The notes beneath the pieces were generated by a model. It had not been told where the DNA came from and did not search any database. It was given only the letters and a program-made list of their open reading frames with translations. DNA of 27,438 nucleotides from an uncultured Lachnospiraceae bacterium (lineage in GTDB: Bacteria; Bacillota; Clostridia; Lachnospirales; Lachnospiraceae): the NCBI GenBank assembly GCA_900544685.1, contig UQWA01000034.1, positions 1 through 27,438 on the forward strand, in the 5' to 3' direction. Made by a program: the position numbers and the translations under genes. This document shows positions 14,365-22,815 of this stretch, in pieces (position 1 is the first letter of the stretch; the number at the start of each line of letters is the position of its first letter).

Positions 14365-15954
14365 CTATTCTTTCCTATACTTTTCAATCACGCATTCATG
14401 TACTTTTGTCTTTTTATCATAATTGATCCCTACAAGCAGTATATCACCTGTGTATTCCTCAATCGATTCCGGATATTTCTTTTCTTTGATTTGCGTAATT
14501 GCTGTTTCTGTATTTTTATTCCATTTGAGTTCTATCAAAAGTGCCGGATGGCTATTCTGATATTTCGGTTTTGGAATATAGATCAGATCTGCAAATCCAT
14601 ACCCTGACTGAAGTTCTCTGACCGGTTTGAAATAGTACTGCATACTGCTTAAATATGCAATGGTAATCACACAGCTCAAAGAGTTTTCATTATTGTATTG
14701 AATCGAGGATGCATATTTTCTATGAATCAAATCAATCTCATGTGAAACTGTTTTTACATCCATATCAAGCGTTGCTTCTAACAATTCATAGGACGCGAGC
14801 TCCATCTGATTCAGTTCATCCCATTTTTCTTCTTTTAATACTGTCTGAAATTCCTGTCTTATTTCCTCATTTGGTATAAATGCGGTTCTGTGGTACTGGT
14901 CATAGCCCAGATATCCAAGATGAATCAAATAGGTCAGTACATCATCTTTCCCGGAGAAACTGCTGATATTGTTCTGGAATGATCCTACATTGACCTCTAC
15001 TTCTGATCCGGAATACATTTCCATGATAGCTGTTTTTAATCCATCAAAATTCATACTGATAAATGGCAGTACGGATTTATAGGAGGCCGTCTGAGACCAG
15101 TAATTCTGCACTTTTTTCCGTGTCATTGCACTGACAACCGCTTTCGGATTATATACATGACAGTCATCCAAAAAATATCCATCATACCATTTCTGCACTT
15201 CGTCAAAACTCATCTGATATTTCTGGCACAATGACTTTACCTCTTCCTCTGAAAAGCCTATATAAGGAGCCATCTGTCCGGCATCCAGCATGGTAAATTC
15301 ATCAAAATTATTCAGTGCAGACTGTGTTTTGAATTTTATCATTGGCAGGATGCCTGTGATATAAGCAAGGCTGATATATTTCATTGGCTCTGCGCCTTTG
15401 AATAAGCCACGTAAAAATCGAACATATTCGTTCTGAAGATCTTTTCTTCCTGCTTCATCACGAATCAAAACATCCCATTCATCAATAATTACAATAAATT
15501 TTGTTCCTAATGCACTATTTATTAACGACAAAGCATCTGGAAGAGATTGCACATTCTCATCAAGAACGCCAGGATATACCTGCTGCAACTCTTTTATAAT
15601 GCTTTCAGTGATGAATGACACGAATTTTTCCGGTCCGCTGATTGCTTCCACACACCACTGTACATCAAAATGAATGACATCATACTGATTCCTGTGTTTT
15701 TCATAATCCTCTGATTTGGAAATATCCAGTCCGGAAAAAATATTTTTTGAGTCACTTCCCTTGCTGTAATATGCCGCCAGCATATTAGCAGTTACTGACT
15801 TTCCAAAACGTCTTGGACGACTGTTGCAGATAAACGCAGCGTTTGTATTAATGACCTGATTTGTGAAACGTAAAAGTCTAGTCTTATCAACATATATTTC
15901 TGAATTTACATCTGCCTGAAATGCACCATTTCCCGGATTTACAAATCTTCCCAT
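14365..15954 (-). CDS. AAA-ATPase-like protein with PD-(D/E)XK nuclease domain
   Basis: A 529-aa protein of the AAA-ATPase-like plus PD-(D/E)XK family (PF09820 with PF08011). It opens GRFVNPGNGAF and YVDKT, has a P-loop SRPRRFGKS at 45-53, and a Walker B FIVIIDEWD at 153-161. The C-terminal domain keeps the nuclease signature D456 (GYGFAD) then E475-L-K477. I chose the ATG at 15954 because AAGGAG lies seven bases upstream and family members begin there; the frame is open 47 codons further but that stretch would run into the dacF 3' end. The family is abundant, multi-copy and patchily distributed in gut Firmicutes and Bacteroides; its role is unknown, with defence or selfish-element roles only suggested. 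It sits alone beside the cas9/tracrRNA remnant. Confidence 0.88.
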   Translation of the reverse strand: MGRFVNPGNGAFQADVNSEIYVDKTRLLRFTNQVINTNAAFICNSRPRRFGKSVTANMLAAYYSKGSDSKNIFSGLDISKSEDYEKHRNQYDVIHFDVQWCVEAISGPEKFVSFITESIIKELQQVYPGVLDENVQSLPDALSLINSALGTKFIVIIDEWDVLIRDEAGRKDLQNEYVRFLRGLFKGAEPMKYISLAYITGILPMIKFKTQSALNNFDEFTMLDAGQMAPYIGFSEEEVKSLCQKYQMSFDEVQKWYDGYFLDDCHVYNPKAVVSAMTRKKVQNYWSQTASYKSVLPFISMNFDGLKTAIMEMYSGSEVEVNVGSFQNNISSFSGKDDVLTYLIHLGYLGYDQYHRTAFIPNEEIRQEFQTVLKEEKWDELNQMELASYELLEATLDMDVKTVSHEIDLIHRKYASSIQYNNENSLSCVITIAYLSSMQYYFKPVRELQSGYGFADLIYIPKPKYQNSHPALLIELKWNKNTETAITQIKEKKYPESIEEYTGDILLVGINYDKKTKVHECVIEKYRKE

Positions 15955-16073
15955 TCCTGTTCTCCTTTGCATAATTGCGGATATATGTTCATTATAATTG
16001 TTTCTTTCCGCAAAGTCCAGATTTGTATTTTTCATGCAATCATTTCGGTTTCCGCTGTTCCGTAAACAGTTTC

Positions 16074-17243
16074 TCACATACTGTACACTTTCCACGCCTT
16101 TTTCACGCAGAACCCGTATCCTGCTTTTTCCACGTTCTCATCGAATACCAATTCACTTCTTCCAATTTCTTTTCCGTCCAGTGTATAGATCAGATACCCT
16201 GCTGTATCTCCTTCCTGTACCGGTGCAGTGACGGTATCCGCCAGTTGAATACTGCGCTGAATTCCGGCCAGATCTTTTCCATCGGTATCCAGATACCGGA
16301 ATGTTTCTTTCACATGGCAGGTGACCTGATTCTGAACACCTTTTCGAACTTTCAGTGGGGGATACTTCATCTGTTCTTCATCTGTATACAGACGACATTT
16401 TCCAAACCCATAGTCCAAAAGCTGTGCTGCTTCCTTGAACCTGGTTTTGGAATCCGGTCCTGCCATGATGACACTGATCAGCTGAATATCATTTCGCAGG
16501 GCGGTCGCTGACACGCAGAACAATGCTTTGCTGGTACTGCCTGTTTTCAGTCCATTACATCCGTTATAACTGCGCAGCAGCTTATTGGTATTTGACAGTC
16601 CGAATTCACTGCTGCCCCGCTGAGTCGCATGGGTGATGTTCTCCATCCAGATGGTGGTATAATCAAAGACTTCCGGGAATCTGGTGATCAGCTCCCGTGA
16701 CATCAGTGCAATGTCATTTGCTGATGTGTAGTGATCGTCCGAATCCGTCAGACCACAGCAATCCACGAAATGGGTATCACCCATCCCCAGTACCTTTGCT
16801 TTTTCATTCATTTTGTTGACAAACTCCATCTCACTGCCGGCTATGTATTCTGCCAATGCTACAGAGGCATCATTCCCAGATGAAACCAGAATACATTTCA
16901 GCAGTGTCTGCACCGTCTGCTTTTCTCCCTCTTCCAGAAATACCTGTGAGCCTCCCATAGATTTGGCATGGGCACTGGTCACTACTTCGTCTTCCAGATG
17001 AATCTGGCCCTTTTCCAATGCCTCAAAAGCCAGAAGTACTGTCATGATCTTCGTCACACTGGCCGGACTGCGCTTCTCATGAGAAGCCTTTTCAAATAAC
17101 ACTTTCCCGGTAGATGCTTCCATCAGAACCGCCTCCGGGGAAGCCAGCTCCAGATCCTCTGCTCCTGTTTTCCATGAAATTCCAGTGAGCAGGGATATCC
17201 ACAAAATAAAAAGCAGTATACACATTTTCCCATTTCTTATCAT
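16074..17243 (-). CDS. D-alanyl-D-alanine carboxypeptidase, DacF-like (peptidase S11)
   Basis: This 389-aa penicillin-binding protein has a signal peptide at 1-28 and intact catalytic motifs S62-V-T-K65, S122-G-N124 and K233-T-G235. A C-terminal beta domain follows at about 285-375. It resembles sporulation-associated DacF more than vegetative DacA, but the usual downstream spoIIA genes are absent. The start ATG has an AAGGGG-like site about nine bases upstream. No convincing sigma-A promoter was seen in 17244-17374, which would fit a sporulation sigma factor, but I could not fit a sigma-F or sigma-G consensus either. It is separated from rpsU by the rpsU terminator, so it is probably its own transcript. 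Confidence 0.91.
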   Translation of the reverse strand: MIRNGKMCILLFILWISLLTGISWKTGAEDLELASPEAVLMEASTGKVLFEKASHEKRSPASVTKIMTVLLAFEALEKGQIHLEDEVVTSAHAKSMGGSQVFLEEGEKQTVQTLLKCILVSSGNDASVALAEYIAGSEMEFVNKMNEKAKVLGMGDTHFVDCCGLTDSDDHYTSANDIALMSRELITRFPEVFDYTTIWMENITHATQRGSSEFGLSNTNKLLRSYNGCNGLKTGSTSKALFCVSATALRNDIQLISVIMAGPDSKTRFKEAAQLLDYGFGKCRLYTDEEQMKYPPLKVRKGVQNQVTCHVKETFRYLDTDGKDLAGIQRSIQLADTVTAPVQEGDTAGYLIYTLDGKEIGRSELVFDENVEKAGYGFCVKKAWKVYSM

Positions 17244-17374
17244 TGCACCACGCCCCTTTTTTCCTGATGGTACAACTTATGAACATAGAAAACGTTATAT
17301 ACTACCTATTTTGATAAATGGGATTGTGAAAGTACGAAACAATCCGTAAAGTATCTTTTCATATTTTCAGGCAG

Positions 17375-17405
17375 AAAAAATCCCCAGTCAATTATTGACC
17401 AGGGA
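17375..17405 (-). terminator. Intrinsic terminator of rpsU
   Basis: A 10-bp stem (17381-17390 with 17396-17405, two G-U pairs on the minus strand), a 5-nt loop and six U, 12 nt past the rpsU stop. Confidence 0.9.
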
Positions 17406-17417
17406 TCTGTCTGCACA

Positions 17418-17594
17418 TTAGTTAAATTTACGTTTACGAGCAGCTTCGGATTTTTTCTTACGTCTAACGCTTGGTTTTTCGTAATGTTCTCTTTTACGAA
17501 TCTCCTGCTGGATACCAGCTTTTGCGCAGTTTCTCTTGAAACGGCGTAAAGCGCTGTCCAAAGTCTCGTTTTCTTTTACGATTACATTTGACAT
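17418..17594 (-). CDS. rpsU: 30S ribosomal protein S21
   Basis: A 58-aa, highly basic small-subunit protein near the mRNA exit platform. It opens MSNVIVKENETLDSALRRFK and has KREHYEKPSVRRKKKSEAAR in the middle, the standard bS21 sequence and length. A TTAGGTG precedes the ATG; a stronger GGAGGGAGG lies farther upstream (about 14-20 nt), an unusual spacing. It has its own promoter (17671-17699), terminator and structured leader, so it is a monocistronic unit, apart from possible read-through from alaS. Confidence 0.96.
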   Translation of the reverse strand: MSNVIVKENETLDSALRRFKRNCAKAGIQQEIRKREHYEKPSVRRKKKSEAARKRKFN

Positions 17595-17617
17595 TGTCTC
17601 ACACCTAACCTCCCTCC

Positions 17618-17643
17618 AGTTGTAGATTGTGCATAATACAACT
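17618..17643 (-). repeat. Inverted repeat in the rpsU leader
   Basis: A perfect 7-bp inverted repeat (17618-17624 with 17637-17643) with a 12-nt loop, placed between the rpsU promoter and its ribosome binding site. It could form a leader hairpin just upstream of the GGAGGGAGG. There is no U-run, so it is not a terminator. Confidence 0.5.
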
Positions 17644-17670
17644 GTTGGGTTATTTTATTGCACTATTAGG

Positions 17671-17699
17671 ATTATACCTATTTTATCCACTTTCGTCAA
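17671..17699 (-). promoter_or_regulatory. Sigma-A promoter of rpsU
   Basis: On the minus strand, TTGACG (17694-17699), a 17-base spacer and a perfect TATAAT (17671-17676). The predicted start is near 17664, giving a leader of about 70 nt. Confidence 0.85.
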
Positions 17700-17746
17700 G
17701 TAGTTTCTTTCTGGAAATTCACTTTCTTTTAAAGTTATACACTTTT

Positions 17747-20386
17747 TTATTTGATCTGACCTTCTACCAGTTCCGGAATCTTGGCAATTGCTTCTGGAAT
17801 GGCATCCGGATTCTTTCCGCCGGCCTGTGCCATGTTCGGACGTCCGCCGCCGCCGCCTCCAACGATTGCTGCTGCCGCTTTGATCAGGTTGCCTGCATGA
17901 GCACCTTTCTTCATCGCACCATCGGTAGCCATAGCCAGAAGGCTGACTTTTCCATCTTTGGCAGATGCCAGTACAACCACACCATCACCAAGTTTTTCTT
18001 TTAACTGGTCACCCAGATCACGAAGTCCGTTCATGTCTACGCCGTCTACCGCAGTAGCCAGTACTTTGACACCTTTGACTTCGGTTACTTTACTCATAAC
18101 ATCCCCCAGAGAATTCTGAGCCATCTTGCTCTTCAGGGATTCATTTTCACTTTGAAGTTCTTTTACTTCCTTCTGTAAGTGAACAATCTTCTCCAGCATC
18201 TCTGCCGGTGTTGTCTTAAGAGCTTTGGCAGCTTCTGCCATCTTCTCTTCCATCTCTTTGTAATAAGCCAGCACATTATTGCCAGTCAGAGCTTCGATAC
18301 GACGTACACCTGCTGCCACGCCTGCTTCAGATACAATCTTAAACAGGGCAATGCTGCTGGTGTTTGCCACATGTGTACCACCACAAAGTTCTACAGAGAA
18401 ATCACCTATGGATACCACACGTACTTCTTCGCCATATTTTTCTCCGAACAACGCCATTGCTCCGGTCTTCTTTGCTTCTTCGATCGGCATTACTTTGGTC
18501 ACAACCGGAATTGCTGCCTGAATCTCTTTGTTGACAATCTCTTCCACCTTTGCAATCTCTTCTGCTGTCATAGCTTGGAAATGTGCAAAGTCAAAACGCA
18601 GTCTGGTTGGCGTAACCAGAGAACCTTTCTGTTCTACATGGCTTCCCAGTACCGTCTTCAGTGCTTTCTGAAGCAGATGCGTTGCGCTGTGGTTCTTGCA
18701 GGTATCCTGTCTCTCCTGATCTGCTACTTCCAGAGTAACTTTGTCACCCTTGGAAAGCATACCGGAAACCATATGACCTACATGACCGTATTTTCCACCA
18801 CGAAGCTTAATGGTATCTTCTACCTGGAACTTACCATTCTCAGTATAGATCACACCTGTGTCACCTTCCTGTCCACCCATGGTAGCATAGAATGGTGTCT
18901 TTGCTGTAAATACAGTTCCCTTCTGACCTTCTACCAGAGAATCTACCAGTTCTGTCTCAGAAGCAAGCACTGTGATCTCAGACTCATCTTTCAGAGTGGT
19001 GTATCCGGTAAATTCTGTAGTGACAGATACATCGATCTGATCGTATACAGTAGCATCTGCTCCCATGTAGTTGGTCACTTCGCGACTTTCACGGGCACGT
19101 TTTCTCTGTGCATCCATCTCAGCCTGGAAACCAGCTTCATCAATCTCATATCCTTTTTCTTCCAGAATCTCTTTGGTCAGATCCATTGGGAATCCATAAG
19201 TATCATACAGCTTGAATGCATCTGCGCCTCCAAGTGTCTTTTCTCCCTTAGCTTTCAGATCTTCTTCCAGATCATTCAGAATACGAAGTCCCTGGTCAAT
19301 GGTCTTATTAAACTGATTTTCTTCATTGTTCAGAACATTGAAGATGAATTCCTTCTTTTCTTCCAGTTCCGGATATCCATCCTTGGATCCTTCAATGACT
19401 GTTGCACTTAAGTCTGCAAGGAACTTTCCTTCAATACCAAGCAGTCTTCCGTGACGTGCTGCACGACGGATCAGACGGCGCAGTACATATCCACGTCCTT
19501 CATTGGTCGGCATAATACCATCAGAAATCATAAATGTTGCAGAACGGATATGGTCTGTAATCAGACGAATGGATACATCATCTTTGTAATTTTCCTGATA
19601 TACCTTTCCTGCCATCTTACATACATGATTTCTCAATGCACATACCGTATCTACATCAAAAATAGAATCTACATCCTGTACAACACTTGCCAGACGTTCA
19701 AGTCCCATACCGGTATCAATATTCTTATTCTTTAATGTGGTATAATTTCCGTTACCGTCATTCTCAAACTGGGTAAATACATTGTTCCAGATCTCCATGT
19801 AACGGTCACAGTCACAACCTACAGTACAGCCCGGTTTTCCACAGCCATATTTTTCTCCACGATCATAGTAAATCTCTGAACATGGTCCGCAAGGACCTGC
19901 GCCATGCTCCCAGAAGTTATCTTCCTTACCAAAACGGAAAATACGTTCCGGTGCAATACCTACTTCTTTGTTCCAGATATCGAATGCTTCGTCATCATCC
20001 ACATAAACAGATGGATACAGACGCTCCGGATCCAGTCCTACTACTTCGGTCAGGAATTCCCAGGACCAGTTGATAGCTTCATGCTTGAAGTAATCCCCAA
20101 AAGAGAAGTTACCCAGCATCTCAAAGAATGTGCCGTGACGTGCTGTCTTACCAACGTTCTCAATATCACCGGTACGGATACACTTCTGGCAGGTAGCTAC
20201 ACGTCTTCTTGGTGGGATCTCAGCCCCTGTAAAATAAGGCTTCAGCGGAGCCATACCTGCATTGATCAGCAGCAGACTCTTGTCATTCTGTGGTACGAGG
20301 GAAAAGCTTTTCATAACCAGATGGCCTTTGCTCTCGAAAAAGTCCAGATACATCTTACGAAGTTCATTTACTCCATACTTTTTCAT
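17747..20386 (-). CDS. alaS: Alanyl-tRNA synthetase
   Basis: An 879-aa class II synthetase charging tRNA-Ala. The catalytic domain (about 1-240) shows motif 1 (INAGMAPLKPYF), RRVATCQKCIR and HGTFFEMLGNFSFGDYFK, then motif 3 (GMGLERLA). The editing domain has the zinc motif split as HSATH and CGGTH around 565-670. A coiled coil and the glycine-rich C-Ala domain (IVGGGGGGRPNMAQAGG) close the protein. It is full length. AGGAGG precedes the ATG. It lies 29 nt after tyrS and is probably co-transcribed with it. No intrinsic terminator was seen after the stop, so transcripts may run into rpsU. Confidence 0.97.
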   Translation of the reverse strand: MKKYGVNELRKMYLDFFESKGHLVMKSFSLVPQNDKSLLLINAGMAPLKPYFTGAEIPPRRRVATCQKCIRTGDIENVGKTARHGTFFEMLGNFSFGDYFKHEAINWSWEFLTEVVGLDPERLYPSVYVDDDEAFDIWNKEVGIAPERIFRFGKEDNFWEHGAGPCGPCSEIYYDRGEKYGCGKPGCTVGCDCDRYMEIWNNVFTQFENDGNGNYTTLKNKNIDTGMGLERLASVVQDVDSIFDVDTVCALRNHVCKMAGKVYQENYKDDVSIRLITDHIRSATFMISDGIMPTNEGRGYVLRRLIRRAARHGRLLGIEGKFLADLSATVIEGSKDGYPELEEKKEFIFNVLNNEENQFNKTIDQGLRILNDLEEDLKAKGEKTLGGADAFKLYDTYGFPMDLTKEILEEKGYEIDEAGFQAEMDAQRKRARESREVTNYMGADATVYDQIDVSVTTEFTGYTTLKDESEITVLASETELVDSLVEGQKGTVFTAKTPFYATMGGQEGDTGVIYTENGKFQVEDTIKLRGGKYGHVGHMVSGMLSKGDKVTLEVADQERQDTCKNHSATHLLQKALKTVLGSHVEQKGSLVTPTRLRFDFAHFQAMTAEEIAKVEEIVNKEIQAAIPVVTKVMPIEEAKKTGAMALFGEKYGEEVRVVSIGDFSVELCGGTHVANTSSIALFKIVSEAGVAAGVRRIEALTGNNVLAYYKEMEEKMAEAAKALKTTPAEMLEKIVHLQKEVKELQSENESLKSKMAQNSLGDVMSKVTEVKGVKVLATAVDGVDMNGLRDLGDQLKEKLGDGVVVLASAKDGKVSLLAMATDGAMKKGAHAGNLIKAAAAIVGGGGGGRPNMAQAGGKNPDAIPEAIAKIPELVEGQIK

Positions 20387-20415
20387 TTTGTTCCTCCTTA
20401 AAGGTTCTTCACCTT

Positions 20416-21654
20416 CTATTTCGCAATAATCTTTTTAAATTTCTTCTTTCCACGTTTGAGCACAAGTCCATCTTCCGGAATGTCTTCTTTTTTCAGTGTA
20501 AAGTGAATATCTGTAATCTTCTCACCATCCAGTGTCACACCGCCCTGTTCAATCGCACGACGACCTTCGGAACGTGTTCCAACCAATTCTGCCTTCACCA
20601 GCATGGAGATCAGATCTACCGATCCATCTTTAAAATCTACATCTTCCAGTTCAGCAGTCGGCATATCAGCCGCATTACCTGAGGAAAACAGTGCACGGGC
20701 ACTTTCCTGAGCCTTGGCAGCTTCTTCTTCACCATGTACCAGCTTAGTCAGTTCGTAAGCCAGAATCTCTTTTGCCTGATTTAACTGGCTTCCTTCCCAT
20801 TTATCCATCTCATCAATCTGTTCCAGTGGAAGGAAGGTCAGCATACGGATGCATTTTAATACATCAGCATCGCCTACATTTCTCCAGTACTGATAGAAAT
20901 CGTAAGGAGATGTCTTGTTCGGATCCAGCCATACTGCACCAGACTGTGTCTTACCCATCTTCTTTCCTTCTGAATTCAGGAGAAGTGTAATGGTCATAGC
21001 CTGTGCCTTAGCATCTTCCTCAGAAAGTCCCAGTTTTCGACGAATCAGTTCACGTCCACCCAGCATATTGCTCCACTGGTCGTCTCCACCAAACTGCAGG
21101 TTGCATCCGTACTTACGGTATAATTCATAGAAATCGTAACTCTGCATAATCATGTAGTTGAACTCAAGGAAGCTTAATCCTTTTTCCATTCTCTGCTTAT
21201 AGCATTCTGCACGAAGCATGTTATTCACAGAGAAGCATGCTCCCACATCACGGAGCAGTTCGATATAGTTGAGATCCAGCAACCAGTCTGCATTATTCAC
21301 CATCAGTGCTTTTCCATCTGAAAAGTCGATAAATTTGGACATCTGCTTCTTGAAACAGTCACAGTTGTGCTGAATCGTCTCTTTTGTCATCATCTGGCGC
21401 ATATCACTGCGTCCTGAAGGGTCACCAACCATTGCTGTACCGCCGCCGATCAGAGCAATTGGTTTATTTCCTGCCATCTGCAGACGCTTCATCAGACAAA
21501 GTGCCATAAAATGACCTACATGAAGGCTGTCTGCGGTCGGATCGAAGCCAATGTAGAAGGTTGCTTCACCGTTATTGATCAGTTTTCTGATCTTTTCTTC
21601 ATCTGTTACCTGGGCTATCAATCCTCTGGCAACTAATTCTTCGTAAATTCCCAT
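20416..21654 (-). CDS. tyrS: Tyrosyl-tRNA synthetase
   Basis: A 412-aa class I synthetase for tRNA-Tyr. The HIGH motif is HVGH at 45-48, the KMSKS loop is KMGKT at 232-236, and a C-terminal S4 RNA-binding domain (about 345-408, LVGTRSEGRRAIEQGG) contacts the tRNA. Length is typical. It is expressed from the promoter at 21694-21722. The leader is only about 35 nt, so there is no room for a T-box riboswitch, although tyrS in many Firmicutes has one. Confidence 0.97.
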   Translation of the reverse strand: MGIYEELVARGLIAQVTDEEKIRKLINNGEATFYIGFDPTADSLHVGHFMALCLMKRLQMAGNKPIALIGGGTAMVGDPSGRSDMRQMMTKETIQHNCDCFKKQMSKFIDFSDGKALMVNNADWLLDLNYIELLRDVGACFSVNNMLRAECYKQRMEKGLSFLEFNYMIMQSYDFYELYRKYGCNLQFGGDDQWSNMLGGRELIRRKLGLSEEDAKAQAMTITLLLNSEGKKMGKTQSGAVWLDPNKTSPYDFYQYWRNVGDADVLKCIRMLTFLPLEQIDEMDKWEGSQLNQAKEILAYELTKLVHGEEEAAKAQESARALFSSGNAADMPTAELEDVDFKDGSVDLISMLVKAELVGTRSEGRRAIEQGGVTLDGEKITDIHFTLKKEDIPEDGLVLKRGKKKFKKIIAK

Positions 21655-21693
21655 CTTTTTCTCCTCAAAATTCTTTCAAAAAATCTATCCTTT

Positions 21694-21722
21694 AATATAA
21701 CATAGGAATGCTTTATTTTCAA
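21694..21722 (-). promoter_or_regulatory. Sigma-A promoter of tyrS-alaS
   Basis: On the minus strand, TTGAAA (21717-21722), a 17-base spacer and TATATT (21694-21699) preceded by an extended -10 TGT. It directly abuts the end of rnhA. Confidence 0.8.
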
Positions 21723-21726
21723 GTTT

Positions 21727-22203
21727 TTATGAAATTCCCGGGTCTTCTATCAGATCTGTGCCATCCGCCGCAGTTGTAGCAAGCATGTCACACCGTTCAT
21801 TCATCTCATGACCGTCATGTCCTTTTACCCAGATGAACTTCACCTGATGTGGCTCCTTTGCTCTCAGAAGCCGCTCCCACAGTTCCCGGTTCTTCACCGG
21901 TTCATTTTTTCCACGTCTCCAGTTCTTTCTGATCCAACCGTCAATCCATTTTTTATTAAATGCATCGGTCAGATATTTGGAATCGGAATACAGCTCCACT
22001 TCACATGGTCTGGTCAGTGCCTCCAACCCTACAATTGCTGCCATAAGTTCCATGCGGTTATTCGTTGTTCTCACATAGCCCTGACTGTACTCCCGTTCAT
22101 GAAGCATCCCCCTGCTGTCCACATAATGCAGTACGGTGCCATATCCTCCAGGTCCGTCTGGATTTCCTCTCGCTGCACCATCTGTATAGATTTTTACAAA
22201 CAT
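21727..22203 (-). CDS. rnhA: Ribonuclease HI
   Basis: A 158-aa enzyme that cuts the RNA strand of RNA-DNA hybrids. The acidic catalytic set is complete: D8 (IYTDGAARGNPDGPGG), E52 (NNRMELMA), D74 (YSDSKY) and D139 (NERCDMLA), plus the basic-protrusion-like WIRKNWRRGKN and the VKGHDGH histidine loop. Length equals the E. coli enzyme. Its start overlaps the 3' end of the siroheme-type dehydrogenase gene by 10 bases, so the two are coupled from the promoter at 22711-22739. Confidence 0.96.
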   Translation of the reverse strand: MFVKIYTDGAARGNPDGPGGYGTVLHYVDSRGMLHEREYSQGYVRTTNNRMELMAAIVGLEALTRPCEVELYSDSKYLTDAFNKKWIDGWIRKNWRRGKNEPVKNRELWERLLRAKEPHQVKFIWVKGHDGHEMNERCDMLATTAADGTDLIEDPGIS

Positions 22204-22661
22204 TCCCCCAACATCTCCCTGATCTTTTCTACTACCTTTTTTGCCATCTTGTGATTGGTTCCGTTAGCTGTCACACCGACCACTACCTGGTCTGTCATTG
22301 CCAGTCCCGGAAAATAGAAATCACATTTTTCCTTATCGTTACATACATTCACCAGAATATTCTCTCCGATACAATATTCATAAATATCATTATTCAGCGT
22401 ATGGTCATTCGTTGCCGCAATGACCAGGTCTGCATCTGCTATATCCTTCAGTTCAAACTTCTTCCGAAGAATTGAAATTCTGCCTTCCTGTTCCAGTGTA
22501 TTCAGTTCAGGATTTACTTCCGGTGCAACAACAGTCAGATGATCCGTAAAGTCTATCAGTGAACGAATTCTTCGCTTTGCAATAGTTCCTGCACCGATCA
22601 CATATACTTTTTTTTCTGAAAGATCCACAAAAAGCGGAAAATATGGTTTTTTCATTGCCAT
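22194..22661 (-). CDS. Precorrin-2 dehydrogenase-like protein (SirC/Met8/CysG N-terminal type)
   Basis: A 155-aa NAD-binding protein of the precorrin-2 dehydrogenase/sirohydrochlorin ferrochelatase family. It has FPLFVDLSEKKVYVIGAGTIAKRR with the Rossmann glycines at 23-28 and the family block ATNDHTLNNDIYEYC, with VNVCNDKEKCDFYFP following. It would oxidise precorrin-2 towards siroheme. It is short: the C-terminal dimerisation/chelatase part is reduced to VGVTANGTNHKMAKKVVEKIR, as in SirC-type single-function enzymes, so ferrochelatase activity is doubtful. No other siroheme or cobalamin gene is in the window. GGAG lies upstream of the ATG at 22661. Confidence 0.87.
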   Translation of the reverse strand: MAMKKPYFPLFVDLSEKKVYVIGAGTIAKRRIRSLIDFTDHLTVVAPEVNPELNTLEQEGRISILRKKFELKDIADADLVIAATNDHTLNNDIYEYCIGENILVNVCNDKEKCDFYFPGLAMTDQVVVGVTANGTNHKMAKKVVEKIREMLGECL

Positions 22662-22710
22662 TTCCTCTCCAACATCTCATCATTCATTTCAAGAATATCT
22701 CTAATTTATC

Positions 22711-22739
22711 AGTATACAAAATCTTATGATTTTCATCAA
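22711..22739 (-). promoter_or_regulatory. Sigma-A promoter of the sirC-like/rnhA pair, with a palindrome in the spacer
   Basis: On the minus strand, TTGATG (22734-22739), a 17-base spacer and TATACT (22711-22716). The spacer is nearly filled by the inverted repeat AAAATC-TTAT-GATTTT (22718-22733), which could be an operator. Confidence 0.72.
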
Positions 22740-22777
22740 GTACAATTTTTTTTCTGGTATTTTAGTATGGTGTGGTT

Positions 22778-22783
22778 TATAAT
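22778..22783 (+). promoter_or_regulatory. -10 box of the DAHP synthase promoter
   Basis: A perfect TATAAT, 33 bases before the start codon. The -35 region at 17 bases (TGGTAT) is weak. It is divergent from the promoter at 22711-22739. Confidence 0.6.
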
Positions 22784-22815
22784 GAAAAACGGATATTAAC
22801 TATTTGGAGGAAAGT

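Noticed and set aside
18179..19411. A 410-codon plus-strand open frame opposite alaS
   Set aside because: It lies wholly antisense to the conserved alaS catalytic and editing domains. Its Cys/His/Phe-rich composition is that of a complementary-strand shadow, and it matches no family.
21655..21726. A T-box riboswitch before tyrS-alaS
   Set aside because: The leader from the predicted start is only about 35 nt and lacks the T-box core, so it cannot hold one.
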